64,000 bases of DNA from the NCBI GenBank assembly GCA_015063385.1, contig SVUG01000002.1:62001-126000 (forward strand), in the 5' to 3' direction. Below, piece by piece: positions 19,567-29,674 of the stretch (position 1 is its first letter; every line of letters starts with the position of its first letter). The stretch comes from Oscillospiraceae bacterium (GTDB lineage: Bacteria; Bacillota; Clostridia; Oscillospirales; CAG-272). The position numbers and the translations under genes were made by a program. The notes beneath the pieces were generated by a model. It was given only the letters and a program-made list of their open reading frames with translations. It ran no database searches and was not told where the DNA came from.

Positions 19567-20649
19567 ATGAAGCAGAAAACCAAGCTGATTATAATTTTAG
19601 CCGTTGAATTCGTGGCTGTATCCATAGTTCTTCTTATGATATTCCTCGCGGGCAAGAAGTCCTACACAGTCACCTTTGACCTGAACGGAGGAATTCTTCT
19701 CAGCGGTGACACCGTTCAGCGTATCACCCAGGGACAGAGCGCGACTCCCCCGAACGTAGCGAAGGACGGCCATTACCTTAAAGGTTGGTCGGGAAATTAC
19801 CGCAAGGTGACGAGCGATTCAACCGTAAGGGCAATTTGGGAGTACGAAACCACGCCCGGTATAATTTACGGTGACTCCGAGAACCAAAATTTTGCCGAAA
19901 TAGTCGGCTCGTTTAAAGAAATTCACGGTGAGGTCTACATAGGCGCTTACCACGACGAAAAGATAGTTTTGAGCATCAACTCGGGCGCGTTCCGCGACCG
20001 CACCGAGATTACCGAGGTGCATCTGCTTGACGGTATTCTCTCTATTGAGAGTGAGGCGTTCGCAGGCTGCACGAAGATGAAGAAAATAGATATTCCCTCT
20101 ACCGTTGTCAGACTTGGCGCAGGCGCTTTCGAGGGCTGCAAGAGCCTTGAGTCAGTCACTCTGCCCGCCTCGCTCGTTGAGATTGAGGAGGGCGCTTTCG
20201 CAGGCTGCGAGAGCCTTAGTGAGATAATTTTCGTCGACAGGGTTAAGGACAAGGACGGCAAGATGGAGAACATCTCCGTGCTTGAGAAAATCGGTGCAGG
20301 CGCGTTTTCAGGCTGCAAGTCGGTTGAGACGGTCGTATTGCCCGAGAACCTTAAGGAAATCGGCACTCTCGCCTTTTCTGGCTGTGAAAAGCTCGCAGAG
20401 GTCACCGTTCCCTTGGCAGTCGAGAGCATCGGAGTCGGTGCGTTTAACACCGACAATCTGACGATAAACCTCTTCTTTAGCGAGGGAGAGATTCCCGAGG
20501 GCTTTGCTCCGCTTTGGTATACGGGTGATGGCGTCAAGCTGGTGTACGATTATCAGCCGCCCGAGCCTGAGGACACCGAGGAGGACGAAAAGAATCCCTG
20601 GTGGGACCTTGGCGGCAAGGACGAGGACAAAACCGACGAAAAAGAGTGA
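19567..20649 (+). CDS. BspA-type leucine-rich-repeat protein with InlB-type repeat
   Basis: N-terminal TM; VTFDLNGGILLSGD...YLKGWSG; repeats IESEAFAGCTKMKKIDIPSTVVRLGAGAFEGCKSLESVTLP. Confidence 0.9.
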   Translation: MKQKTKLIIILAVEFVAVSIVLLMIFLAGKKSYTVTFDLNGGILLSGDTVQRITQGQSATPPNVAKDGHYLKGWSGNYRKVTSDSTVRAIWEYETTPGIIYGDSENQNFAEIVGSFKEIHGEVYIGAYHDEKIVLSINSGAFRDRTEITEVHLLDGILSIESEAFAGCTKMKKIDIPSTVVRLGAGAFEGCKSLESVTLPASLVEIEEGAFAGCESLSEIIFVDRVKDKDGKMENISVLEKIGAGAFSGCKSVETVVLPENLKEIGTLAFSGCEKLAEVTVPLAVESIGVGAFNTDNLTINLFFSEGEIPEGFAPLWYTGDGVKLVYDYQPPEPEDTEEDEKNPWWDLGGKDEDKTDEKE

Positions 20650-20660
20650 GGTAAGGCTAT

Positions 20661-21461
20661 ATGAATATGATGCAGATGGTCGGCATCATGGTGTTCTTCT
20701 ACTTCACCTCTATTCTCGTGCTGTCCCTGATGCACAAGCATATAAATACGAGGCTTGGAAACACTATATTTATAATTGCCGACCTGGTATTCTTCCTTGC
20801 GTGGAACTACGCGGCGTATCTTGAGGGCTGGCTTGAAGACGGCTTTATGACCTTTGGAAACATCAGCCCGTTTATCATGACTCTTATTCCACTTACCGTT
20901 CTGCTCTCGCCGAAGGTACGCGAGTACTGCAACGCGGCTATTGGATTTTTGTGGATAGGAATGTTTATTGCGCTGATGATAAGCCCCGAGCACGCTTATA
21001 TTTTCAGCTTCAACACCGAGGCTTCGTTTCTGTACACGGCAGAGGCGGCGTGCCATCTGCTCGCCAGCGTTTACGGCTTCTATCTTATAATTTCGGGACA
21101 GGTTAAGTGCGACTTTAAAAACTGGGTTAAATCAATTATTTGTATGTACTCGGTAATCACCTTTGGAGTTATTCTCAATTTCCTGTTCCACACGAACAAT
21201 TTCCAGATGGACCCCTACGGCGGTGCTTCGATTTATATGATTGATATATTCAGCGGCTTCTGGGTGACTCTTGCCGCGTACTACCTCGGCGTTATGCTCG
21301 TTCTGACGCTCGGTATGCAGGCGGGATACGGAGTTCAGCGGCTGGTTGAAAAGGTGAATATTGAAATCACCGAGGAGGAAGCCGATACAAATGACGCCTT
21401 GCCCGAGGCAAAGGACGAAAGCGAAGAAAAAATTACAGTTAAATCCGATGAAACAAATTAA
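20661..21461 (+). CDS. Hypothetical multi-pass membrane protein
   Basis: Multiple hydrophobic segments; RBS GAGGTAAGG. Confidence 0.8.
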   Translation: MNMMQMVGIMVFFYFTSILVLSLMHKHINTRLGNTIFIIADLVFFLAWNYAAYLEGWLEDGFMTFGNISPFIMTLIPLTVLLSPKVREYCNAAIGFLWIGMFIALMISPEHAYIFSFNTEASFLYTAEAACHLLASVYGFYLIISGQVKCDFKNWVKSIICMYSVITFGVILNFLFHTNNFQMDPYGGASIYMIDIFSGFWVTLAAYYLGVMLVLTLGMQAGYGVQRLVEKVNIEITEEEADTNDALPEAKDESEEKITVKSDETN

Positions 21462-21481
21462 ACATCTTTTGGAGGCTTGTT

Positions 21482-21901
21482 ATGGAATTTTTGAAGAATT
21501 TGCTTTTTGGAAGAACTAAATTTACCGCATTTTCAAATGCAGCAGCGAGCTATCTTCTTTATGTTTGCGTAGGCATTTTCACGCTTTATACTCCTAACGG
21601 AGTTGCAACGATACATAAGCTCCCTGCTCTTTCGGGGCTTGACGCAGAGGCACTCACCAAAATAGTGCAGGTCTATATGATAGCTGCGGGAGTATTGCTC
21701 GTTATAAAGGGCATACAGAGCCTTATCGGTGTAGGTATTCTCGGTATCCCCTGCCTTATCGGAGATATTGCTTACACAGCGTTCTACGCATTCCTTTTAA
21801 GCAGTGCTTCAAGCGGTGCTAGTATACTTCTCATTTTCTTTATCATTCTGTCTGTTATATCCTTTATCGCGAATATCACCTCACTTGGCGGCAGAAGATA
21901 A
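21482..21901 (+). CDS. Small 4-TM hypothetical membrane protein
   Basis: Four hydrophobic segments; C-term FIANITSLGGRR resembles the end of the 31426-31824 protein. Confidence 0.75.
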   Translation: MEFLKNLLFGRTKFTAFSNAAASYLLYVCVGIFTLYTPNGVATIHKLPALSGLDAEALTKIVQVYMIAAGVLLVIKGIQSLIGVGILGIPCLIGDIAYTAFYAFLLSSASSGASILLIFFIILSVISFIANITSLGGRR

Positions 21902-21913
21902 TCAGGAGCTTTT

Positions 21914-22435
21914 ATGAGTAGCTGTATGGAAATTATGCTCTCAAGACGGAGCGTGAAAAAATATACCGACGCTCCCGTCAGTGAGGAGCTTATCGACAAA
22001 ATTATAGACGCAGGACTCGCGGCGGCAAGCGGAAGAAATCTGCAAGCGCCGATTATCGTTGCAGTGACGAATAAGGAGCTGCGCGACAGGCTCTCCGCGG
22101 CAAACGCTGCGGTTATGGGCGCACAGGGCGACCCGTTCTACAACGCACCCGCAGTACTCGTCGTGCTTGCAGAAAAGCGCGCGCACACCTACGTCTACGA
22201 CGGCAGCCTTGCGCTTGGAAATATGATGCTCGCAGCGCACGAGCTGGGGCTTGGCTCTTGCTGGATTCACAGGGCAAGAGAGGTCTTTCTGCAGCCCGAG
22301 TGGCAACAGTGGCTTCGCTCTATTGGAATTACCGAGGAGGTCGAGGGTATCGGCAATCTCGTGCTCGGCTACCCCGACGGCGAGCTTCCCGCCCCAAAGG
22401 AAAGACGCCCGGGCAGAGTCTTTAAGGTCAGATAA
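21914..22435 (+). CDS. Nitroreductase family protein
   Basis: MLSRRSVKKYTDAPVSEELIDKIIDAGLAAASGRNLQAPIIVAVTN, LGLGSCWIHRA. Confidence 0.92.
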   Translation: MSSCMEIMLSRRSVKKYTDAPVSEELIDKIIDAGLAAASGRNLQAPIIVAVTNKELRDRLSAANAAVMGAQGDPFYNAPAVLVVLAEKRAHTYVYDGSLALGNMMLAAHELGLGSCWIHRAREVFLQPEWQQWLRSIGITEEVEGIGNLVLGYPDGELPAPKERRPGRVFKVR

Positions 22436-22502
22436 ATCTCGCTCGTGGGCTTGTCCTATCAGCGTTTATCACTCTCGTAAAGTACACTAACGGAGAATTT
22501 TT

Positions 22503-23216
22503 ATGCTTCTTGATTTTCTCGCAGGGCTTCCGCGCGAGCTGTACGTATTTTTGATTTCAATGCTGCCGTTTATTGAGCTTCGCGGTGCAATTCCCGTGGG
22601 CGCGGCACTCGGCATGCCTTTTTATACGAATTTCCCGATTGCGATAATCGGCAATATGCTCCCCGTGCCTCTCATTCTGCTTTTTATACCGAAAATCCTT
22701 GATTTTCTCGAACGCTTCAAGCTCTTTCGCCCGATAGTCGCGTGGCTGAGGCGCACGGCAGACAAGCATTCAAAAAAGGTGATTAAGGAAGATGTTCGCA
22801 AAATCGGCACTGCACCAGAGAAAGTAAGCAAAATCGACGCTGCGACAGAGGAAGTAAGCGAAAACGACGCTGCAACAGAGAAAGTAAGCGAAAGCGGTGC
22901 TGCGGCAGAGAAAGTAAGCGAAATCGGCGCTGCGGCAGAGACAGTGCCTGAAATCGACGCTGTGACGGAGAAAAATGAGAGAAAGAAAACGGCAAGGGCG
23001 TCACTTATGACACCTGCGATTTTCCTAGGTCTTATGCTTTTCGTTGCCCTGCCTATCCCCGGCACGGGTGCGTGGAGTGGCTCGCTGGTAGCGGCACTGT
23101 TCGCTCTTTCTAAAAAATACGCCTTTCTTGCGGTGCTGTGCGGCGTGATAATTTGTGCGATTATTATGACTCTTGCCTCTTACGGAGTGCTTGGTTTTTT
23201 ATCATTTCTTTTATAA
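22503..23216 (+). CDS. Small multidrug export-family membrane protein with repetitive insert
   Basis: MLPFIELRGAIPVGAALGMPF and LFVALPIPGTGAWSGSLVAALF. Confidence 0.85.
   Translation: MLLDFLAGLPRELYVFLISMLPFIELRGAIPVGAALGMPFYTNFPIAIIGNMLPVPLILLFIPKILDFLERFKLFRPIVAWLRRTADKHSKKVIKEDVRKIGTAPEKVSKIDAATEEVSENDAATEKVSESGAAAEKVSEIGAAAETVPEIDAVTEKNERKKTARASLMTPAIFLGLMLFVALPIPGTGAWSGSLVAALFALSKKYAFLAVLCGVIICAIIMTLASYGVLGFLSFLL
22800..22979 (+). repeat. Six in-frame 30-bp tandem repeats
   Basis: 10-aa units IGTAPEKVSK/IDAATEEVSE/NDAATEKVSE/SGAAAEKVSE/IGAAAETVPE/IDAVTEKNER. Confidence 0.9.
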
Positions 23217-23262
23217 AAATAGCGGTTTTGCAAAGTTTGGTTTGCAAAACCGCCTATTTTTT
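23216..23262. terminator. Bidirectional terminator
   Basis: AAAATAGCGGTTTTGCAAA...TTTGCAAAACCGCCTATTTTTTT. Confidence 0.85.
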
Positions 23263-23747
23263 TACTTTAACTTATCCCTTTCAACGAGAGTCAGAGGCAG
23301 CACGAAGCCCTCGGGGTCTGCACTCGAAATATCGCAGGCTACGATTTTGCCTCGATAGACGAAGAGATTTGCATACACCTCACCGTCGGAGTCGTAATTT
23401 GACACGCGGTAGGAGTAGCGCGTGACGCGCTTTTTTGCATACTTTGAGAGGTCAAGGCCCTGCTTTTTCTGCAGCTCGTTGTAGCCGAGAATAACTCGGT
23501 CAAAGCTGTCGGGCATCTTAAAGCTCTCTTCCGTCTCGCTTTCCTTGTCAACCTTGATGCCGAAGCCCTCGATAAAGGCTATTCTGTCCTCCTCGGTTTT
23601 AATGCCGCCGTAATTGATTTCACCGGGTGCAGCCGATGCTATGGCAGCACCGTCGCCTGCAAAAATTATGCCAACGACAGCCAAAAACGCCACGAGCAAA
23701 ACTCCGAAAAACTTCACCGTCGACGAGCGTATTGAGTAAACGAACAT
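23262..23747 (-). CDS. DUF4830-like membrane-anchored protein
   Basis: N-terminal TM; GYNELQKKQGLDLSKYAKKRVTRYSYRVSNYDSDGEVYANLFVYRGKIVACDI. Confidence 0.75.
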   Translation of the reverse strand: MFVYSIRSSTVKFFGVLLVAFLAVVGIIFAGDGAAIASAAPGEINYGGIKTEEDRIAFIEGFGIKVDKESETEESFKMPDSFDRVILGYNELQKKQGLDLSKYAKKRVTRYSYRVSNYDSDGEVYANLFVYRGKIVACDISSADPEGFVLPLTLVERDKLK

Positions 23748-23900
23748 ATAAGCTCCATTCCGCCAAGTGCTAGTGGTTAGGCGAAAGAGGGCTATCCAAG
23801 CTCGTTTTGAAAATAGATAGCGCCCACCCATAAGCAAAAGGCAAATATAATTTTCTTACTAGACTATATTTGCACAGCGGAAAAAATATTACCACAAAAG

Positions 23901-23931
23901 CAAAAACTGCCACCGGAGTGGCAGTTTTTTA
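23901..23931. terminator. Terminator hairpin
   Basis: AAAACTGCCACCGGAGTGGCAGTTTTTT. Confidence 0.75.
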
Positions 23932-23981
23932 AGTCAATTAAGAATAGCAATGGTTTGCCGAAAGGCAGAGAACCTCACCTA

Positions 23982-24080
23982 TCAATGATTACAGCAACAA
24001 CACAATACGATGATTATCGCAACGATAATTATCCAGGTGCAGTTGTCGTCAAAGATGTGGCATAAGCAGTTGTTATTCAT
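23982..24080 (-). CDS. 32-aa Cys-rich single-TM small protein (not in ORF track)
   Basis: MNNNCLCHIFDDNCTWIIIVAIIIVLCCCCNH*, preceded by GGAGGAAACATA on the minus strand. Confidence 0.6.
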   Translation of the reverse strand: MNNNCLCHIFDDNCTWIIIVAIIIVLCCCCNH

Positions 24081-24158
24081 TATGTTTCCTCCATGGTGTC
24101 GTTTTGAGCGTTTTTCTTTCGCTCAATACTATAATATGCCATGGAGATTTTTGTGTGA

Positions 24159-26282
24159 TTATTTTTCAAAGCTGAAAACGGCGTTTCCATCCTTTAATAC
24201 CAGGCGCGCCTCGAAATACTTGCCGTTCTTCGAGATAAAGCCGCCAAGAGACGCTGTCTTGCCCTCGGTGAGAAGGGCGCGCACCTCGGAAATCGGAATA
24301 TCACGCTTACATATATTGATGCCGACGCGGAATTTGCAGCCGTCCTCAAAGCCGATGCAGCCGTAGTTATATTTGCCTCTGACGACGTTCTTCTTGCATA
24401 CGGGGCACTCGCCGACTATCTCACCGTACTTGCCCGTATCCACACCGACAACCCTGGGTATTTCGGTATCTCTGCCCTTCTTAAACACCTCGGAAATTTC
24501 CGCCTCGGCAAGCTTGACGCTCTCGTCAACAGTCATCTCACCGCGGTATACCTTTTTGAGTGCCTTGCCAAGCTCGCTCGTCTTGTACTTATCCATACTG
24601 ATAGAGAGCCTGCCGAGCGACTCAATAAAATGCTCACCGCCGGGGAGAATGGTATAGACGTCCTTTTTGAGCTCAATGTATCCGCTCTTCTTGGCGTTGT
24701 CGATAATGCCCGAACGCGTTGCCTCCGTGCCAAGCTCAAGGCCCTCGAATATTGCCTTATAATCGTCAGCGTCGTCAATGTCGCCCGATTCCTCAAGCTC
24801 CTTTGCCCTTGCCTTATCGTCCTTGAAGGGATTTTTCAGATAATTATTTAAGGTAGTAATAGTATAATGCTTCGGGGGCGTGGTCTGCTTCTCCTGCGGT
24901 GCAAAGTTGATGTTCACTTTGTCGCCTACGACGAGATTCGGCAGAATTTTGTCCTTTTTCGTATAATCGTCGTACTTGGTCCAGCCCTTTTCGAGAATAA
25001 CCGTGCCCTTGAGGGAAAACTCCTCAAGCTCGCCCACCTTTATCTTGATTTCGCTCTTCTGCGCCACGCAGTCCTCCGAGCAGAAAACAGCAACGAATCT
25101 GCGGAAAACCGTCGAATAAACCTTTGACTCGTCGGGCGAGAGCTTATCCTTTGAGGGAATCTTATAGGTTGGGGTGAGAGCCGAGTGCGCCTCAATCTTC
25201 GAGTCGTCGAAAATCGCCTTTGAATCCTTGAATCTCACGGGATAGCCGAGCTTCGATATATTAGAAATAATCGAGCGCATTTTATCCTTCTCTGCCGTCG
25301 CAAGATACTCGGAGTTGGTTCTCGGATAGGTCAGATAGCCCTCCTCGTAGAGCTTCTGAATTATTTTAAGGCTGTCGGTCATGCTCATCTTGTATTTTTC
25401 GCCAAGAACGTTCTGAAGCGTTGAGAGCGAGTAGAGCTTGCCCGGGAAGATATTATCCTTTTTGCTCGTCACGCTCGTGACGACAGCGCCTGTGTCATTA
25501 TAGAGCTTTGCAGACTCTTCAGCCTTGGAAAACTCGTCTTTTGTAAACTTTTGTTTGCTAAGAAGCTCAACTTTCTCGCCGTTCGTCTCCTCAGCGCTGG
25601 AAATTACGAAGTATTTTTCGGGAGTGAAATTACGGATTTCCATATCCCTGTCGTATATTGCGCGGACAATGGGCGCGATAACTCTGCCGACGCGCAGGAG
25701 CTTGCCCGTCTTTATAGTCGCGTATCTCGTCAGGTTCACACCGTAGAGCCAGTCGATATAGGTGCGCGCGTAGCCCTCGCCTGCGAGGTTGTCGTACTCC
25801 GACTCGTCCTTCATTTCGGTTAGCGCCTTTGCCACCGTTTCGGGAGTCTGGTCGGGAAGCCAGAGGCGCTTCTGCGCCTTGTTGCTCTTTAAGGCGTTCT
25901 CTACGCACAGACGAACTATGATTTCTCCCTCTCGGTCGGCGTCTCCTGCGTTTACGATAGTGTCAACATCGTCTCGGTTGCAGAGGGATTCAAGAATTTT
26001 AAACTGCTTTTTTACGCCGGAGTCAACGCCCTTTTTGTCGGCTGACTTGCGAAGCTCAAAGCGGAATTTTTCGGGGAAGCAGGGGAGTCTGTCAAGCGAC
26101 CATTTGCCACTCGCGCCGGGCTGATACGCCTCGATGTCTGCAAGAGAAAACAGGTGTCCGAACGCCCAGGAAACGATATATTCTTCGCCTATAAAATAGC
26201 CGTCCTTTTTGTCCATTTTACCGCCAATGCCTGCCACGATATTTCGCGCAAGGCTCGGCTTCTCGGCAATTATAAGAACCAT
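24159..26282 (-). CDS. topB: DNA topoisomerase III (type IA)
   Basis: MVLIIAEKPSLARNIVAGIG, NAGDADREGEIIVRL, YLTYPRTNSEYL, C-terminal Cys cluster and repeated-domain tail. Confidence 0.95.
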   Translation of the reverse strand: MVLIIAEKPSLARNIVAGIGGKMDKKDGYFIGEEYIVSWAFGHLFSLADIEAYQPGASGKWSLDRLPCFPEKFRFELRKSADKKGVDSGVKKQFKILESLCNRDDVDTIVNAGDADREGEIIVRLCVENALKSNKAQKRLWLPDQTPETVAKALTEMKDESEYDNLAGEGYARTYIDWLYGVNLTRYATIKTGKLLRVGRVIAPIVRAIYDRDMEIRNFTPEKYFVISSAEETNGEKVELLSKQKFTKDEFSKAEESAKLYNDTGAVVTSVTSKKDNIFPGKLYSLSTLQNVLGEKYKMSMTDSLKIIQKLYEEGYLTYPRTNSEYLATAEKDKMRSIISNISKLGYPVRFKDSKAIFDDSKIEAHSALTPTYKIPSKDKLSPDESKVYSTVFRRFVAVFCSEDCVAQKSEIKIKVGELEEFSLKGTVILEKGWTKYDDYTKKDKILPNLVVGDKVNINFAPQEKQTTPPKHYTITTLNNYLKNPFKDDKARAKELEESGDIDDADDYKAIFEGLELGTEATRSGIIDNAKKSGYIELKKDVYTILPGGEHFIESLGRLSISMDKYKTSELGKALKKVYRGEMTVDESVKLAEAEISEVFKKGRDTEIPRVVGVDTGKYGEIVGECPVCKKNVVRGKYNYGCIGFEDGCKFRVGINICKRDIPISEVRALLTEGKTASLGGFISKNGKYFEARLVLKDGNAVFSFEK

Positions 26283-26479
26283 TCTCTCTCCCCCTCTCAA
26301 ATTTTACCCTTATATTTTAGCACAAGAAAAGGAAAAATTCCACACATTTTGCGATTTTTTTTACATTTACCCATTTTTTTCTTCGGCTAGGCTGTTTTTT
26401 TCTGAAAAGCTATTCCCTTTTTGTTTATTTTGTGATATAATTATACAATAAAATAATGCTTAATCGGGAGATTTTTACA

Positions 26480-27148
26480 ATGGATATTAAGGAAATACTT
26501 TCTAAATGCGACCACACGCTCTTGCTTCAGGGCTCGACCTGGGAGGAGATTAAGGCTATCTGCGACGACGGAATTAAGTTCGGCTGTGCCAGCGTGTGTA
26601 TCCCCGCATCGTTCGTTAAGCGCGCAAAGGAGTACGTGGGGGACGGGCTTGCTATATGCACGGTTATCGGCTTCCCGAACGGTTATTCGACCACCGCGGT
26701 TAAGGTGTTCGAGACTGCTGACGCAATCAAGAACGGTGCTGACGAGATAGATATGGTTATAAATATCGGTATGCTTAAGGATAAGCAATACGATGATATT
26801 CTCGAGGAAATCAACGCTATCAAGGCAGCCTGCTGCGGCAAGATTCTCAAGGTTATCATTGAGACCTGCCTCTTGACAGACGAGGAGAAGATTAAGATGT
26901 GCGAGATTGTTTCAGCGTCTGACGCTGACTTTATCAAGACCTCGACGGGATTCTCCACCGCGGGTGCTACCAAGGAGGACGTTGCCCTCTTTGCAAAGCA
27001 TACGACTAACGGCAAAAAAATCAAGGCGGCAGGCGGTATCGCATCTCTTGCAGATGCTGAGGACTTCATAAAGCTCGGTGCAGAGAGACTCGGCACGAGC
27101 AGAATAGTTAAGCTTGCAAAAGCGGAAGAAAACATTTCGGGATACTGA
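26480..27148 (+). CDS. deoC: Deoxyribose-phosphate aldolase
   Basis: [45 protein letters not shown]. Confidence 0.95.
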   Translation: MDIKEILSKCDHTLLLQGSTWEEIKAICDDGIKFGCASVCIPASFVKRAKEYVGDGLAICTVIGFPNGYSTTAVKVFETADAIKNGADEIDMVINIGMLKDKQYDDILEEINAIKAACCGKILKVIIETCLLTDEEKIKMCEIVSASDADFIKTSTGFSTAGATKEDVALFAKHTTNGKKIKAAGGIASLADAEDFIKLGAERLGTSRIVKLAKAEENISGY

Positions 27149-27261
27149 TATATGTCAGCAAAGCTGACGTGATATGCTTGCTATGCAAGCGTGATGTTCT
27201 CGCTCTGCGAGAGTGATATTTCGCCCTAAAGGGTAAAGTGATATGCCGATGAAGTCGGCGT
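27147..27261. repeat. Array of five tandem short hairpins with TGATAT-type spacers
   Basis: TGATAT followed by different inverted repeats: GTCAGC-AAA-GCTGAC, GCTTGC-TAT-GCAAGC, TCTCGC-TCT-GCGAGA, CCCT-AA-AGGG, GCCGA-TGAAG-TCGGC. Confidence 0.85.
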
Positions 27262-27281
27262 TAATGAAAAGGAGAAAAACA

Positions 27282-28010
27282 ATGGATAAGTCTAAATTCT
27301 ATACACCTCATATAAAGGCTACACCCGACGATTTTGCAAAGACCGTGCTTATGCCCGGCGACCCTCTGCGCGCAAAGTTTATCGCGGAGACCTTCCTTGA
27401 AAATGCTAAGCTCGTAAACAACGTGCGCGGCATTCACGGCTACACGGGAGAATGGAAAGGCGAGCGCGTTTCGGTTATGGCGAGCGGCATGGGTATGCCC
27501 TCAATAGGCATTTATTCCTACGAGCTCTACAACTTCTTCGGAGTTGAGAATATTATGCGTATCGGCTCGGCAGGAGCTATCAGCACCGACGTTAAGGTAA
27601 GAGATATAATCTTCGGTATGGGCGCTTGCACAAACTCGAACTTTGCGGTACAGTATAATCTTCAGGGCGCATTTGCACCTATTGCAAGCTACGATATGAT
27701 GAAGATTGCTATTGAGGAGGCTGAAAAAATCGGTGCGAGATACTGCGTGGGTAATCTTCTCTCCTCCGACACCTTCTACAACGCTGACGGAGAAGCTACT
27801 ATGAAGTGGGCAAAGCTCGGTGTTCTCGGCGTTGAGATGGAGGCGGCTGCGCTCTATATGAACGCGGCTTATTCGGGCAAGAGGGCTCTTGCTATCTGCA
27901 CGGTTTCCGACCATATCGTGACGGGCGAGGCGCTGGACGCTGACGCAAGACAGAACTCCTTCACCGAGATGATGGAGATTGCGCTTAATACCGCGATAAG
28001 ACTTAAATAA
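27282..28010 (+). CDS. deoD: Purine nucleoside phosphorylase (DeoD type)
   Basis: MPGDPLRAKFIAETFLENAKLVNNVRGIHGYTG, GVEMEAAALYMNA. Confidence 0.95.
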   Translation: MDKSKFYTPHIKATPDDFAKTVLMPGDPLRAKFIAETFLENAKLVNNVRGIHGYTGEWKGERVSVMASGMGMPSIGIYSYELYNFFGVENIMRIGSAGAISTDVKVRDIIFGMGACTNSNFAVQYNLQGAFAPIASYDMMKIAIEEAEKIGARYCVGNLLSSDTFYNADGEATMKWAKLGVLGVEMEAAALYMNAAYSGKRALAICTVSDHIVTGEALDADARQNSFTEMMEIALNTAIRLK

Positions 28011-28069
28011 ATTCGGAATTAAAAATATGCCTCGCCCTATGGGAGAGCCGTAAAGAAAGGAGAAAAACT

Positions 28070-29248
28070 ATGAAAGCAAAGAGAGTTTTCCTCATAGTTC
28101 TTGACTCCGTTGGCATTGGATATGCGCCCGACGCTGCCGATTTCGGCGACCACGGAGCAAACACTATGAAGCGGATTTCCTCATCCGCAAAATTTAATAT
28201 ACCAAATCTTCTCTCACTCGGTCTTGGAAATATAGACGGAGTGGATTATCTTGGCAAGACAGAAAAGCCGCTTGCCGCTGTGGCAAGGATACGCGAAAGG
28301 AGCAAGGGCAAGGACACTACTACGGGACACTGGGAGATGATGGGCATCGTTTCCGAGCGTCCGATGCCGACCTACCCTGACGGCTTCCCTCTCGAAATTC
28401 TCGACGAGTTTTCCCGTCGCACGAAGAGAGGTGTCCTCTGCAACAAGCCCTACTCAGGCACTGACGTTATCCGCGACTACGGCAAGGCGCACGTTGATTC
28501 GGGTGACCTGATAGTTTACACCTCGGCTGACAGCGTGTTTCAGATTGCGGCTCACGAGGATATAGTCCCCCCGGAAAAGCTTTACGAATACTGCCGTATA
28601 GCAAGAGAAATTCTCACGGGTGAGCACGCAGTCGGCAGAGTTATAGCGCGTCCGTTCGTTGGCACGGAGGGCGCTTACAAGCGCACCGAGAATCGCCACG
28701 ATTTCTCGCTCACTCCGCCAAAAAAGACGGCTATGGACGCTATCGGTGAGTCGGGGCTCGACGTCATTTCGATAGGCAAAATTTACGACATTTTCTCTGG
28801 TGCGGGCATCAAAAAGAGCCTGCCCACCCACAACAATACCGAGGGTATGCAGACGCTTCTTGCGGCACAGAAAATTGACTTTTCGGGATTTTGCTTTGCA
28901 AACCTCGTGGACTTCGATATGCTCTACGGTCACAGACAGGATATTGACGGCTATGCTGCGGCACTGTCGGAGTTTGACGAATTTCTTCCCGATTTTATGG
29001 CAAATATGCAGGACGGTGACGTTCTTATGATTACTGCCGACCACGGCTGCGATCCGGGCGACGACAGCACCGACCACACGAGAGAGCACGTGCCGCTTCT
29101 GGTATACGGAAAGGATATAAAGCCGAAAAATCTCGGCACTCGCATCGGCTTTGCCGAAATCGGCAGCACGGTATGCGATATGCTTGGAGTGGACTTCGAC
29201 TGCTACGGCGCGGAGTCACTCGCGGAGGTGATTTCTAGTGAAAATTGA
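28070..29248 (+). CDS. deoB: Phosphopentomutase
   Basis: RVFLIVLDSVGIGYAPDAADFGDHGANTM, TTGHWEMMGI, MITADHGCDPGDDSTDHTREHVPLLVYG. Confidence 0.97.
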   Translation: MKAKRVFLIVLDSVGIGYAPDAADFGDHGANTMKRISSSAKFNIPNLLSLGLGNIDGVDYLGKTEKPLAAVARIRERSKGKDTTTGHWEMMGIVSERPMPTYPDGFPLEILDEFSRRTKRGVLCNKPYSGTDVIRDYGKAHVDSGDLIVYTSADSVFQIAAHEDIVPPEKLYEYCRIAREILTGEHAVGRVIARPFVGTEGAYKRTENRHDFSLTPPKKTAMDAIGESGLDVISIGKIYDIFSGAGIKKSLPTHNNTEGMQTLLAAQKIDFSGFCFANLVDFDMLYGHRQDIDGYAAALSEFDEFLPDFMANMQDGDVLMITADHGCDPGDDSTDHTREHVPLLVYGKDIKPKNLGTRIGFAEIGSTVCDMLGVDFDCYGAESLAEVISSEN

Positions 29249-29648
29249 CGCGCGAGAGCTTTTATCAAAGGCAATAGAGGCAAGAGAGCGCTCATACTGC
29301 CCCTACTCGAATATTTCGGTAGGCGCGGCGCTTCTTACGAAATCGGGAAAAATTTATCTCGGTCAGAACATTGAGAACGCCTCGTTCTCACCCACCGTTT
29401 GTGCCGAGAGAGTCGCTTTCTTCAAGGCTATCTCGGAGGGCGAGCGCGATTTTTCGGCTATTGCTATTGCAGGCGGTAAAAAAGGTGAGCCGTCACGTGC
29501 GGATTTCCCTCCCTGCGGCGTTTGCAGGCAGGTGATGAGCGAGTTCTGCGACGCTGACTTCCGCGTTATCTTTGGCAACGGTGAAAAAATCACCGAGAGA
29601 GCTCTAAAAGAGATTTTGCCTGACGGATTTAATAAGGACAATTTGTAA
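29238..29648 (+). CDS. cdd: Cytidine deaminase
   Basis: [53 protein letters not shown]. Confidence 0.96.
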   Translation: MKIDARELLSKAIEARERSYCPYSNISVGAALLTKSGKIYLGQNIENASFSPTVCAERVAFFKAISEGERDFSAIAIAGGKKGEPSRADFPPCGVCRQVMSEFCDADFRVIFGNGEKITERALKEILPDGFNKDNL

Positions 29649-29674
29649 AAATAAACGACAAAAAGGACGCTATT

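Noticed and set aside
22800-22979. Possible CRISPR-like or minisatellite non-coding repeat
   Set aside because: Repeats are in frame within an intact membrane protein, so treated as a coding tandem repeat.
27147-27261. Possible CRISPR array
   Set aside because: Units are ~22-25 bp with no constant long repeat or unique spacers, and no cas genes are visible; reported instead as a hairpin array.
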